Shown here one piece after another: positions 34,965 through 46,118 of a DNA stretch of 64,000 bases. Every line of letters starts with the position of its first letter. The first letter of the stretch is position 1. The stretch is from NCBI GenBank assembly GCA_019321725.1, contig CM033106.1, positions 29,562,118 through 29,626,117 of the forward strand, written 5' to 3'. The notes under the pieces were generated by a model, which was not told where the DNA came from, ran no database searches, and saw nothing but the letters and a program-made list of their open reading frames with translations. The stretch comes from Paulownia fortunei. Its lineage: Eukaryota > Streptophyta > Magnoliopsida > Lamiales > Paulowniaceae. Position numbers and translations under genes: made by a program.

Positions 34965-35912
34965 CTAGTGATTGAGAAAAACAGCCACTTGATTGAGCAT
35001 ATCCATGGCATTCTGACCATTGGGTTGGAGTACACTAAAGACATGGCGTTCCCCTTTAACATCCACAACCTCAACTTCTCCATCCCACCCACTCTTGCTC
35101 AGTACCTCCTTATAATACCAGCCCCTGTCCCTCAGAACATCCTTTTCAGCAACATAAATCAAAACCCTTTTGCACCCCAAACACGAAAGTTTCGGATCCA
35201 TAGCCGGGTTCGCCCGTGGGTCATCACACCCCGTCGTGCTCGGGCACACGTAATGCCAGAGTTCAGATTCAAATCTATTTGGATACAATATCGCTTCGTT
35301 TCCAATTGGGTCCTCCCCCCAAAAGAATGGACAGTTGAGAAAAACCCCACGTAGATTGATGCCGTCCATCTTTTCTGACCCGACCCGTATGGCCATGTTG
35401 TGTGCTATGTTACCACCAGCGCTGTCTCCACCTAAATACACACGATCCAAATCACCATACTCTTTAATCCATTCTTCATGGCCCTCATTTGTGGATTGAG
35501 AAGCAACCCATTTGAGAGCAAGCCATGAATCTTCGTACCCAATCGGGAGAGGGTGCTCCGGCGCTAATCTGTAATCAACTGATACCGCGACAACGTTGGC
35601 TTTCGCGACGAGTGAAATAAGATGCTTATGGTGCAGCTGAGAGAAGGGTGATCCCACCATGAACCCGCCGCCGTGGAAGTAGACGAGGATGGGAAGTTTA
35701 TGGCCTGGAGCGGCGTATTGGGGCAGGTAAAGCCTGGCGGAGACATTGTCTTCCGGCGAAATTTCGACATCTTTGGATTGAACCCCGGTGTCTGGATCAA
35801 GTGATGGTGGAACGAACTCATTTGGAAGTAGTTTTTCGACTCGCCCATCTTTGAATACTCGGACCATGGGATAGAAGTTGTGGAGTATCTCACTTGAGTT
35901 TGCAGTAGCCAT
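34965..35912 (-). CDS. CXE: Carboxylesterase CXE4, cytosolic type
   Basis: Single exon, 315 residues, the normal length for plant CXE proteins. Oxyanion HGGG 80-83; Ser164 in GGDSAG; Asp258 in AEKD; His290 in GERHVF. There is no hydrophobic leader, so a cytosolic enzyme is expected. Only two sequons occur (N5, N56). It is the closest intact relative of the truncated pseudogene at 28,095-29,331. The sequence of that pseudogene ends at the position equal to about 35,424 here, which places the far edge of the duplicated segment inside this gene's ancestor. Substrate unknown; the family includes esterases, isoflavanone dehydratase and alkaloid cyclases. Confidence 0.93.
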   Translation of the reverse strand: MATANSSEILHNFYPMVRVFKDGRVEKLLPNEFVPPSLDPDTGVQSKDVEISPEDNVSARLYLPQYAAPGHKLPILVYFHGGGFMVGSPFSQLHHKHLISLVAKANVVAVSVDYRLAPEHPLPIGYEDSWLALKWVASQSTNEGHEEWIKEYGDLDRVYLGGDSAGGNIAHNMAIRVGSEKMDGINLRGVFLNCPFFWGEDPIGNEAILYPNRFESELWHYVCPSTTGCDDPRANPAMDPKLSCLGCKRVLIYVAEKDVLRDRGWYYKEVLSKSGWDGEVEVVDVKGERHVFSVLQPNGQNAMDMLNQVAVFLNH

Positions 35913-37408
35913 GGGTAAATGGAACTAGGCTGCTGTTGCTTTATTAAACAGTATAGATAGATTGAGAAAGAAGGGTCTGAACTCTGAACTCTAAAGGGGG
36001 GCATAGAAAAAGGTTAAATGTGGGAATTTCTATAGAACTGATAATTTAGGTTTTTATTTGATTAAAATTAATATATGAATTTTATCAAATATTCTAATTA
36101 TTATTTGAGTTTTGTCGTAATTATTTATATACATTGCATGGATTTTATCCAACTTTTCATATAGGGTTTTTTATGTTGATCAATATACTTTTAATAATTC
36201 ATATTATATTCATATGATTAAATAAATTTAATCATTATAAATATAAATATAATTGAGTAAACTGCAATCATATAAGTAATATGTATAATTATATGTAATT
36301 TTAATAGAGAAACAAACAAATTAAAAATACATTTGGATTGGAAGCAATAATTTTAAAACTAAAATTTTTTCCTGAGATGAGGTTTTAATTTTTTTAAAGT
36401 ATTGTATCTTATTATTTAATTTATGAGAATTATATCAGAAGGAAAATTATTATCGAGATTCAGTTGACTTGTAATTAACCCTGGCCAATAAATGGTGTTG
36501 GGCGGCAGGACAAAAGCTGTGGTCCATTGTGCAACACACCACCTGTTTGCTAAAATGTTTAGATTAAAGGATGAGGGCTCATGATATTTGGTCATCCCAA
36601 GTTTTAGGTGGGATTAGTCGATCCTAACTGTTTGGTATTGATATGTTAGATGAGGAGGATAATACACCGATGTATATGCTTGGGCAGGATTTGTTTAGAT
36701 TTAAGATTTTAAGAACTCACGTCCCAATAGATAAAGCTATTAAATTTATTTTATAATTTAAAAAATATTAAAAATTATACTTTTAAAAAATAATATTATG
36801 AAAACTTATTAAAAAATCTATTTTTCTAAAAAATACCATATAAATGTATATAATAATTTTTTTAAAAAAAATAATAACAAAACGAATCGGGTCGAATCTG
36901 AAAATAAAAAATTCAGAACTCAACCCACTTATACTCTTAAACCCCGCCCCGAGCAGGGAAAGTGTATATGTAATATATAAGTGTGTAGATAATTAATAAG
37001 TATCTCATTTTCATAAAATATTTATCAATCTTTCAAATACTTTGTGAATAATACATCGAATATAACCTAAAAATTTCTTAATTTTGGCTTGAAATTTAGT
37101 GCTGTCCTTCACATCCAAAACCATTGGATCAAGAAAAAAGGTAAATTTGATGCAAAAAGCTTCCTCTGAAATCGACAAGAAACACTTGCCAATGATATTT
37201 AACAATGTACATTACATTATAGAATTTTCTTGCATGCACATGTCTGCGTGAGGATGTGGTGGTGGTGGACTGGTAGGCAGTTTGATGGTGAAGGGCGGTT
37301 GTGTATACACAAAATAATATGAAATACTCACTTCTTACCTCTCCCAAGTCAACCCCATACCTGCTACCACCAGCTACTCTTTCACCCCTCTACGTCGTTT
37401 TCAACTCA
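35913..37408. other. Spacer upstream of CXE4
   Basis: AT-rich, with no supported gene. The short ORFs between 37,011 and 37,347 have no recognisable features. Confidence 0.45.
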
Positions 37409-37911
37409 CAACATTAAATTTGATATAACTTTTATACTAAATCTCATATTTATACCAAATAAATATTTTTTTATTTTTTAATTATCACCATTTTTTTATT
37501 TATAGAGTTATTTAATTACTTATATTTTATTATTACTAATTCTACTATATAAAAAAACACATATAATTAATATTATATTTATTAATTATATTATAGAAAT
37601 AAATATTATAATTAATACCACAATTAAGAAAAATACTACATTGCACATCACCAGGCATTTCAATTTATTTACTCATTGTTTGTTAATTATTATAATTTAT
37701 TACAAATATTAATTTTTATAATCAATTATTACAAATGTTATTGTAAAATAATAACTAAATTAAAATTAAATAAATAGAACTAAATTATTAATTAATTAAA
37801 TATACAATATAAGATACAAATGAAATTAAAATTTGAATACAACAAATTTGAGGGTAAAATGAAATATATATATATATATATATATACCAAATTTGATATA
37901 AATGGATTGGA
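37409..37911. mobile_element. Short Harbinger-related MITE-like copy
   Basis: The order of motifs ('ttaaatttgatataac', 'actaattctactatataaa', 'gaaaaatactacattgcac', 'ccaaatttgatataaa') matches 40,405-41,255, and in reverse complement 15,898-16,999. About half of the interior, including the transposase remnant, is missing. No clear target duplication was found. Confidence 0.55.
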
Positions 37912-38116
37912 TAATCTGCTTGCTTGATCCTTCATCAAACTGATGTGAATATTACATGTGAGAAACACCAGCTAATGAACGGATACAAATGCTTTATTTT
38001 TTTTTTTATTTTTTTTTTTTGGAACATCAAATTATTGCTAGCTAGGCAAATCCACACAATATTATTGGTGCCCACTGAACTAATTTAAAGAAAGAAAGAA
38101 AGAAAAAAAAAAAAAA

Positions 38117-39070
38117 CTAGTGATTATTGAGAAAAGAAGCCACTCTTTTCAGCATTGCCATGCCCTTCTCACCAGTGGGAGAATGCACACTGAAAACATG
38201 ATCCTCCCCCTCAACATCAACAATCTCAATGTCTCCTTCCCACCCACTCTTGCTTATTGCCTCCTTATAATACCAACCCCTTTCCCTCAAAAAATCCTTT
38301 TCTGCAACATAAACCAGCAATCTTTTGCACCCGAAGCTCGAAAGTTTCGGATCCGTAGCTGGATTAATCCAAGGATCGTCACACCCTGTCGTGCCGGGGC
38401 ATGCGTAGTACCAAAGTTTATCCAAATAACTCTTCGGATACAGTTCATGTGTTTCTTCATTCCCCAATGGATCTTTCCCGTAAAAGAATGGACAGTTGAG
38501 GAAAACCCCACTGAGATTGATGCCATCCATTTTTTCTGTGCCGAGCCGTATGGCTATGGTGTGAGCTATGTTGCCACCAGCACTATCTCCACCTAAATAC
38601 ACACGATTTAAATCAGCATACTCTTTGATCCATTCTTCATGAACCTCATTTGTGGATTGAGAGGCAACCCATTTGAGGGCAAGCCAAGAATCCTCATATG
38701 CAGCCGGGAGAGGATGCTCCGGGGCTAATCTATAGTTCACGGATACTGCCACAACATTGGCCTCTGCCACCAGGTAATTGAGGTGCTTTTGGTATATTGC
38801 AGAGAATGCGGACTCCACGATAAAAGCACCACCATGGAAGTAGACAAGAAGGGGAAGTTTCTTGCCGGGATTGGCGTTCTTGGGCAGGTAAAGCCTGGCG
38901 GAAAGGTTGATCTCTGGTGCGATATCAACGTCTTTGGATTGAGACCCTGTCTCTGGATCTACTGATGCAGTAACCAAGTCTTTACCAGATAATCTTTCAA
39001 CTCGACCATCTCTGTATTCTCTCATCAAGGGAAAGAAATCATGGAGCACCTCATTTGAGCTTGCAGCCAT
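38117..39070 (-). CDS. CXE: Carboxylesterase CXE5, cytosolic type
   Basis: Single exon, 317 residues. Oxyanion HGGA 79-82; Ser163; Asp259; His291: triad intact. It has no signal peptide. Closest in sequence to CXE6 and CXE8 (shared MAA start, KDGRVERL-like segment, DSWLALKWVASQST). One substitution of note: AHTIAIR in place of AHNMAIR just after the nucleophile elbow. Possible TATA (CATATAAG) near 39,119-39,126 on this strand. The gene is followed by an A-rich tract at 38,087-38,116. Substrate unknown. Confidence 0.93.
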   Translation of the reverse strand: MAASSNEVLHDFFPLMREYRDGRVERLSGKDLVTASVDPETGSQSKDVDIAPEINLSARLYLPKNANPGKKLPLLVYFHGGAFIVESAFSAIYQKHLNYLVAEANVVAVSVNYRLAPEHPLPAAYEDSWLALKWVASQSTNEVHEEWIKEYADLNRVYLGGDSAGGNIAHTIAIRLGTEKMDGINLSGVFLNCPFFYGKDPLGNEETHELYPKSYLDKLWYYACPGTTGCDDPWINPATDPKLSSFGCKRLLVYVAEKDFLRERGWYYKEAISKSGWEGDIEIVDVEGEDHVFSVHSPTGEKGMAMLKRVASFLNNH

Positions 39071-40404
39071 TGGAGATTAAGATAGGGAATGAAGATTGAA
39101 GGGCACAGTGGTTATAGGCTTATATGGTGAAGAAGATTTGAGGGATTTGAATTCTTGGAGAAAGGATTAAGGAAGTCTGGTCAATATGCTATGCCCGAAT
39201 CGCATTATTTTGGCCGTCATTAATTATAATTACTGGTAAACGGGTGTGGGCTGGACCTAGACGACAAAAATGATCGGAAGAAAACAATTTCTGCAAACTA
39301 CGAACGTCAATAGTTGTAGTATTAAATATGGCTTAAAATAGTAAGATCCAATGAAGAGTGACCCATGTGATTTTTCTTCACTTTAAAAAGTAAAAAAAAA
39401 TATCCAACTTGCTTACTATGAAAAATACTATAAGACTAATTCGAGCATAGCTTGATCAATCAACATATTACTCACTTCCAACGAAATAATGAGGATTTGA
39501 ATTCTGGTGGAAAATTATGGTTGAATTTTGGTATGAAACAATTACTATATTATCGGTGGAACTTTACAATCGAAGTTTGGTATGAAACAATCATTTTGGA
39601 TAAGACTCATTGTGCGTAAAAGTATATAGTTTATGAAAAATCTGTAATTCAATTAAGATATATCCGATAATTTAATCATTCAAAAGTTATAAGGGCATGT
39701 GCTTAAATTAAGATATTTGAATTATAAAATAAAAAAATACTATAAGACCAATCTTTGACGTGACACATTCAATTAATCTTCTACGCAATCACCAGCACAT
39801 TATCTAATCATATATGGGACAAAAATATCCATACTCGCAGCATCAAATCATGGATTGCACCAAAAAATCCATATGCGCAGCCGGGTTCAACATGAAGTCA
39901 ATGTACCCGATAGTACCCGAGAAAATGAAATCCGACAAATTGTCAAGTTTTCAGCTTGGCCTTTGGGCTGTTGGGTTTATGGCGAATTGTCAGAGCGGAA
40001 CGTTATCTTCTATTTGGCTCACTTGTGCTATGTTTGAATCTTAAATTTTAATAAAATAAAAAATATATATATATTAAAAAGTAAAATACAAATTATTTTT
40101 ATGTTTAAAAAATAATTTATTTATTTTTATTAAAATTCAAAGGCCAAATAAAGTCTTAAGAGTTTATTGACGTCCAAGTTCATAACTCTTTGGCTTGCAA
40201 GAACTTGTTTGTCAATTATTGTAGTTGAATGATTCAAGATGTTGATTTGTTTGTAAATTATTGTGATATAAAGCAAATAAGGTTGAAAGATTAGCTATGA
40301 TCGGTGAGTTGGCTAGCGTCTAATAGTTTGTCGTTTTTTGTTTAATATTGAATATTCATAAGGTCATTTTCAGCTCAGATGATATTTTTGTTTATTTTCT
40401 CAAG
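39071..40404. other. Spacer upstream of CXE5
   Basis: AT-rich spacer. The only recognised content is a short CXE7-like relic (39,866-39,952, listed separately). Confidence 0.45.
39866..39952 (-). pseudogene. Relic D, CXE7-like fragment
   Basis: About 87 bp match the CXE7 segment 45,418-45,510 (the NPTANMD and NDFRLNP codons back to DKLWNF), with landmarks 'atccatatgcgcagccgggttcaa' shortened here to its core 'gccgggttcaacatgaagtc'. A partial repeat of the first bases ('atatccatactcgcag') lies at 39,825-39,840. The neighbouring sequence is not CXE. This is the only trace of a second CXE7-type gene. Confidence 0.6.
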
Positions 40405-41255
40405 GGATCTTCTATCCATTGCATTAAATTTGATGTATATTTTATATTAAATTTGATATTTTAATGTAATTTAATCTAAATTATCTCCAATTATTACACT
40501 AAATTTTACATCAAATGAAAATTTTATTTTTACTTTTTTTATTTATCAATTATCACTTATTTTTTTTATAAAATTATTTAATTATTTATATTTTTTTACT
40601 ACTAATTCTACTAAATAAAAAATTACATATAATTAATATTATATTTATTGATTATATTACAAATATTAACATTACAATTAATATCATGATAAAGAAAAAT
40701 ACTACATTGCACACTATGTAGAACAAAAAATTTTCACAAAATAAATATAAAGACTAATACATTTTAATTATTTAATTCTCAAAATTAGTATATTTTTCTC
40801 ACAAATGATCAAGTAATACATTTCAAAATACAAAGTGAGCATCTTTATTCTTAATTTGTTTATATCGAGCATCTTTATGTAGTATTTTAGTTTTTAATAT
40901 TTATATTGTACTTTATTTTTGAATTTTATACAAGTAATGTTATTTTAATATATTTATTATTATTATTAATTATTTTAATTTATCGCAAATGTTAATTATG
41001 ACAATTAATCACTACAAATATTATTACAAAATAATAAGAAAACTAAAATTAAATAAATAAAATAAAATTAAATTATAAATTAATTAAATATATAACATAT
41101 GATTCAAATGGAATTAAAATTGAGAGTACAATAATTTTAGGGATAAATTAAAAATATATATATTATACTAAATTTGGTGTAATATTTGGTGTTTTATTGA
41201 AAATAAAATTACACCAATTTTAGTATTTTGATGTAGGATTTGGTGTTAGTTTGTG
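40405..41255. mobile_element. Harbinger-derived element, reverse orientation to 15.9 kb copy
   Basis: It matches the reverse complement of 15,898-16,999 along most of its length: 'actactaattctacta', 'gaaaaatactacattgcac' and, on the minus strand near 40,840, the same NKDAHF transposase remnant followed by a stop. The left end reads GGATCTTCTATCC, against GGATATTTCCAACC in the other copy. The right end is degenerate. It is non-autonomous and dead. Confidence 0.6.
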
Positions 41256-42072
41256 AACTTTAAAGTCTAATTGATTTCTGCATGTGATTTGTTTTTTATG
41301 ACTTTCCTTCTTTTTGCTATGTTTGTATGCTGGATTTAGTTTTTTTTTTTTTTTCTCTTCAACTGATATAATTTTGTGTTATATTTTTTTGAAATTTTAT
41401 TTGTTTGTCTTTGCTAAAATTTAATGTCCAAAATAACGATAATGCAATGCACAACCTTTGTTATGTTGTTGGATGAAGCAGATAAGATTTTCTTTTGTAA
41501 TATAATATTATATATTTTTATTACATTATATCGATTATCGTTACGTATGAAATTTACTAAGCCTTTCTTCTACTATATTCATAAAATTATTTATCCATAT
41601 TCAATGGATGGTTATGGGTCCAATTATTCATTAAATTAACCAAAACATCAAGAAATACATGCAAATTTTGATTGAGCAATATTTTATTCTCACCTCACTC
41701 ACTTAGACCACGATTGCCAAATATACTAATTAAAGAATAAATTTATACCTTAGTTTTCAATGCACCCACTCAGTCTTCGTCGTCAAACACCATAACAAAT
41801 CATCCTTCACCATGAGCAAAACTTGCCAACTGCTCTTACAGTCAGTGGAACCTCGTTCTCAGCACATAAAAGTATCAATCAAGTTTTGCAGACAACATAT
41901 GTTAACTACCTTAGTTATATAGCATCAATTGTAAGAAAATTACAATTCAACTCTTGTTTTGAACACCAAATTATAGCAAGCTATTTTATTTAAAATCACA
42001 ATGAAAAAACACAGGCTACTACAGTAGTGTTCCTCAGCCTGTGGCTATGGCAAACGAAAGACGAAAAAATGA
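41256..42072. other. Spacer 3' of CXE6
   Basis: AT-rich, with a T run at 41,339-41,355. A 71-codon frame at 41,424-41,639 has no recognisable feature. No gene is supported. Confidence 0.45.
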
Positions 42073-43026
42073 CTACTCATTGATAAAAGAAGCCACTTTT
42101 TTCAGCATAGCCATGCCATGCTCACCATCAGGAGAAAACACACTGAAAACATGGTCCTGTCCTGTAACCTCCACAAACTCAACATCTCCATCCCACCCAC
42201 TCTTGCTCAATGTCTCCTTATAATACCAACCTCTATCCTTCAAAAAATCCTTTTCCGCCACATAAACCAGCACTCTTCGGCACCCTAAACTCGAAAGCTT
42301 TTGATCTTTAGCAGGATTTATCCAAGGCTCATCGCACCCTGACATGCTCGGGCAAACGTAAAACCAGAGTTTATCCGTAAAACTCTTCCAAATTATAAAC
42401 TGATCTTTAGCTTCACTCTCAATCGGATCTTCCCCACCAAAGAATGGGCAGTTGAGAAAAATCCCACTTAAATTGATGCCATCCAACTTTTCGGTGCCGA
42501 CCCGTATGGCTATGTTGTGTGCTATGTTACCACCAGCACTGTCTCCACCTAAATACACACGATTCAGATCAGCATAATCTTTAATCCATTCTTCATGGCC
42601 CTCCTCTGTGGATTGAGAAGCAACCCATTTGAGTGCAAGCCAAGAATCCTCATATGCAATCGGGAGAGGGTGCTCTGGGGCCAGTCTATAATTCACTGAC
42701 ACAGCCACAACGTTAGCTTCTGCCACCAAGAAATTGAGGTGCTTATGGTACAGTGGAGAGAATGGGGACTCCACCGCAAAGCCACCACCGTGAAAGTAGA
42801 CAAGAAGGGGGAGCTTCTTGCTCGGGTTAGCGTTTCCAGGCAGGTAAAGCCGGGCGGACACGTTGATTTCCGGCGAGATTTCGACGTCTTTGGATTGAAC
42901 CCCTGTCTGTGGATCAACCGACGCAGGAACAAAGTCTTGGCCTGTTAACCTTTCAACTCGGCCATCTTTGTATGCTCTCAGCATGGGAGAGAAATCGTGG
43001 AGTATCTCTTCCGGGTTTGCAGCCAT
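42073..43026 (-). CDS. CXE: Carboxylesterase CXE6, cytosolic type
   Basis: Single exon, 317 residues, no signal peptide. Oxyanion HGGG 79-82; Ser163; Asp260; His292. The region after CPFFGGEDPI is the most divergent part relative to CXE5 and CXE8 (ESEAKDQFIIWKSF); it lies in the lid/substrate pocket zone of this fold, so substrate preference may differ. CDEPWINP replaces the usual CDDPWINP. Substrate unknown. Confidence 0.93.
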   Translation of the reverse strand: MAANPEEILHDFSPMLRAYKDGRVERLTGQDFVPASVDPQTGVQSKDVEISPEINVSARLYLPGNANPSKKLPLLVYFHGGGFAVESPFSPLYHKHLNFLVAEANVVAVSVNYRLAPEHPLPIAYEDSWLALKWVASQSTEEGHEEWIKDYADLNRVYLGGDSAGGNIAHNIAIRVGTEKLDGINLSGIFLNCPFFGGEDPIESEAKDQFIIWKSFTDKLWFYVCPSMSGCDEPWINPAKDQKLSSLGCRRVLVYVAEKDFLKDRGWYYKETLSKSGWDGDVEFVEVTGQDHVFSVFSPDGEHGMAMLKKVASFINE

Positions 43027-43987
43027 TGCTGATTGGGATAAGGGACCAAGATTGGAAGGGCAGTAGTGATGGAGAGGTGGATTTTTTCAGCTTCTGTCTG
43101 TAATTGATAAAGAAGTAAATTGGCTGGACCAAATTTTCCAACCAACTAATAAATATTGCAATCTGCCACTCAATAATTTGGTTGGCGATTGATTGCTTAC
43201 TGTCAAAGTTTGTAAATACCTTAGTTTATAACATTGTTAGTTATTTTACTGTCTTTTTTTATGAAATTATTACTCCATCTACCATACAATATTTTCAAAC
43301 TACTTAATCTTCAAATTAATTATTATATTAGGTTTTCGACATTTTTTTTATTTACTACAATTTCAAATCTTAATTCTTGTTATGTTATTTAATATCAATT
43401 AAATAAATTATGAAATCACTATACTAAAAAAAAAAATCACTATATTATGTGTTATTATACTTAAATGATAATTAATTAAGTAGTCAACATCATTAAGTGA
43501 TAAGAAAGGAAAAATTAATGTTTCCATATGTATTATATATACTCCTACATACTATTTGTAAGATAAGTAGGGATCTTTTTGGACAAATGAGTTGTCACAC
43601 TCGAGAGTCTGGAAATCAATAGAATCTATTAACACCTATTTTGTCTTCACTTTCTAAAATAATTAAACCCAATTATTACAAAAAATTATTATATCAATTT
43701 ATAAATTATTTTAATATTTCTCTCATAACCAAAATAAAATATCACATGAGTGGCTAGATTTGTTCGCAAAAAAGAAGAGAACCAATAGAGCTTGAGCGAA
43801 GTGGCCCATCGGATGTCACTTCTCCCACTAAAAAGCAAAAAGAAGCAATCATAGAAAGCTACAAACATTTGCCCATGTCAAAAATTATATTGCCATTAAT
43901 AGGTTGAAATATAATACCATATCTTGAACTTGATTTTAAATCGTAATTATCTCTTGAATATGCTAAGATAATATTTATTCCTTGGAT
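43027..43987. other. Spacer upstream of CXE6
   Basis: AT-rich without recognised features apart from poly-A (43,425-43,436). Confidence 0.4.
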
Positions 43988-44722
43988 CAAATCTAGATTT
44001 AATATTTGGATAAAAATTATCCTTAATTAAAATAAATTTATATAGTTTTTATTATATTTTGAATATTTATACCAAAATTTTGATTTTAAATTCTTTATTA
44101 ATTAAAAAATATTTTAAATTATAAACTTTTTGAAAATTTTAATTTATAACTTAAGTAAATCAAAATTTAAAAAAACTAAAGTAATAACTGAGTATAATAA
44201 ATACAAAAAAAATATCAAACATGAATTTTTTTTAATTATTTAAATTCAAAATAAAGTATTAATAATTTAATTTAAATAAATCTTAAACTCTTTCAATAAT
44301 GATGAATAAGTATATTTTTATAAATTTAATTTATATATATATATACACACACACTATACTTCTCATTTTATTTTTTTATTTTTTCTTGGATAGAATTCTT
44401 GGTCCAAAACATAGTGTTAGTCAATTGTCTTTTTTTAAAATAGTTAATACTTCAATTTAAATTCAAATAATCAAAATATTTTCATGTTTAATATTTTTGT
44501 GTATTTATTATACTCATTTATTACTATAGTTTTTTAAAAATTTGAATTACATAAGTTACTAATTCTTTTGTTAAAAAGATATAATTTAAAATATTTATTC
44601 TAATTAATAAAGAATTTAAAATTGAAATATAAATCTTTAAAAATATACCAAAAACTATATTAATTTATTTTAGTAAAGACAATTTTTTTCAAATATTAAA
44701 TTCAAATTTAATTAGAGGGTAA
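43988..44722. repeat. Long inverted repeat (hairpin-forming), arms about 280 bp
   Basis: The left arm, about 43,988-44,266, is the imperfect reverse complement of the right arm, about 44,439-44,722, with a spacer of about 170 bp. Matching landmarks are 'attctttattaatt' at 44,090 against 'aattaataaagaat' at 44,603, and 'gagtataataaataca' at 44,192 against 'tgtatttattatactc' at 44,501. The RNA would fold into a very long AT-rich hairpin. It fits a foldback-type MITE, but no target duplication was identified with certainty. Confidence 0.7.
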
Positions 44723-45164
44723 TTGTTACCTCCACAAGTTCATGAGATAAATGCCATGTAGGGTCAAGTTGATAGGGAATTGTTGTATATTGCCCTTTAA
44801 AATACATACATCTAGTGAGCCATATTTCAATAGCTTTATATTCCATTCATCCTATTTTAACACTTTTATTTGATTCGTGCAAAGTTTTACGTTATTTAAA
44901 TGAAAATAATAATTCTAAAAAATAATATTTGAAAAAAATGTAAATTTTACTTTGAGATGTTATAAAAAAATAACACACAAATCTAAACCAAGAAAATATT
45001 ACATTACACAACTCGAAATTATATAACATCCATGGACGCTAAAATTATACTATATGTTGTTTACCCACCTGTCACCTGGTTGGCTGGTTCATGGGTGTTG
45101 CATAAATTTGCTGTAATACTGTGAAATAACATGAACTATCTTTTTATGTAACTCATGAGTGACA
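44723..45164. other. Spacer 3' of CXE7
   Basis: No features recognised. Confidence 0.4.
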
Positions 45165-46118
45165 CTAAAAATGAGACATAACATGAGCTCCACAATTCAT
45201 GAAGCCAACAATTCGTTTCAACAATGAAATAGCCTTGTCGCAAGCCGGGTCGAACAAATGAAAAACATGTTCTTCCCCTGCTGTCTCGAAAAACTCAACG
45301 ACACCCTTCCAATCACTTTTCTTCAATCCCTCGTAATAATTCCGACCCCTATCCCTCAAGAAATCCTTCTCCGCCACGCAAACCAGCACTCTGTCGCATC
45401 TCAGCCTGGATAATATATCCATATTCGCTGTCGGGTTCAGCCTGAAGTCATTAGACCCGGTCGTGTCGGGGCAGATGAAATTCCACAGCTTGTCGGACTT
45501 ACCAATCCCGAAAAAAGGGTGAACCAAAATCAGGCCCGCAAATTTGAAACTCAACCCATCATCTGCCATGTATTCTGGGTTGTCGTTGGCCCGGATTGCC
45601 AAGTTGTGAGCAATATTGGCGCCGGCACTGTCGCCCGCCACATATACCCGTTGAAAGTCGGCGTACTCGTTCAGCCACGGGTCGGGTCCTTCTCCGACCC
45701 GGGAATGCGAGTCTACCCATTTCAGGACAGCATAGGAATCGTCATAACAAGCCGGGAGCGGATGCTCCGGGGCTAATCTGTATTCGATTGAAATGACGAC
45801 GGATCTGGATTCCGATGCCAGGGAATTCGCGTAGTTGTGATACATTGAAGAGAATGCCGATTGGATTGAGAAAGCGCCTCCGTGGATGTAGATGAGGAGG
45901 GGGAGTTTCGGATCACCTTTGGTGGTTCTTGGGAGGAACATCCTGGCTGAAACGTTGTTTTCCGGCGAGATAACGACATCTCTGGATACAACGCCGGTTT
46001 GGGGATTGTGTGATGGGGTCACAAAATCGTGTTCGAGGTATCTTTCGATGTGGCCACTGTTGTGGATTCGGAAGAAAGGTGGGAAATCGTGGGTTATTTG
46101 GGTGGGGTTGGAATCCAT
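45165..46118 (-). CDS. CXE: Carboxylesterase CXE7, divergent member
   Basis: Single exon, 317 residues. Oxyanion HGGA 79-82; Ser164 in AGDSAG (one Gly replaced by Ala); Asp252; His284. No signal peptide. It is distinct from its neighbours: IEYRLAPEHPLPACYDDSY, a longer insertion after the nucleophile helix (PEYMADDGLSF), and a C-terminal tail ending in AHVMSHF. Its GC content is higher than in CXE1-6. It resembles the general plant CXE12/13-like group rather than the local CXE4/5/6/8 group, so it probably predates their expansion. A fragment of a similar gene persists at 39,866-39,952. Confidence 0.92.
   Translation of the reverse strand: MDSNPTQITHDFPPFFRIHNSGHIERYLEHDFVTPSHNPQTGVVSRDVVISPENNVSARMFLPRTTKGDPKLPLLIYIHGGAFSIQSAFSSMYHNYANSLASESRSVVISIEYRLAPEHPLPACYDDSYAVLKWVDSHSRVGEGPDPWLNEYADFQRVYVAGDSAGANIAHNLAIRANDNPEYMADDGLSFKFAGLILVHPFFGIGKSDKLWNFICPDTTGSNDFRLNPTANMDILSRLRCDRVLVCVAEKDFLRDRGRNYYEGLKKSDWKGVVEFFETAGEEHVFHLFDPACDKAISLLKRIVGFMNCGAHVMSHF

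Noticed and set aside
34968..35354. Plus-strand ORFs opposite the CXE genes (also at 38,120, 42,739, 49,632 and others)
   Set aside because: They recur at equivalent places opposite each CXE gene because the genes are paralogous; they are antisense shadows.
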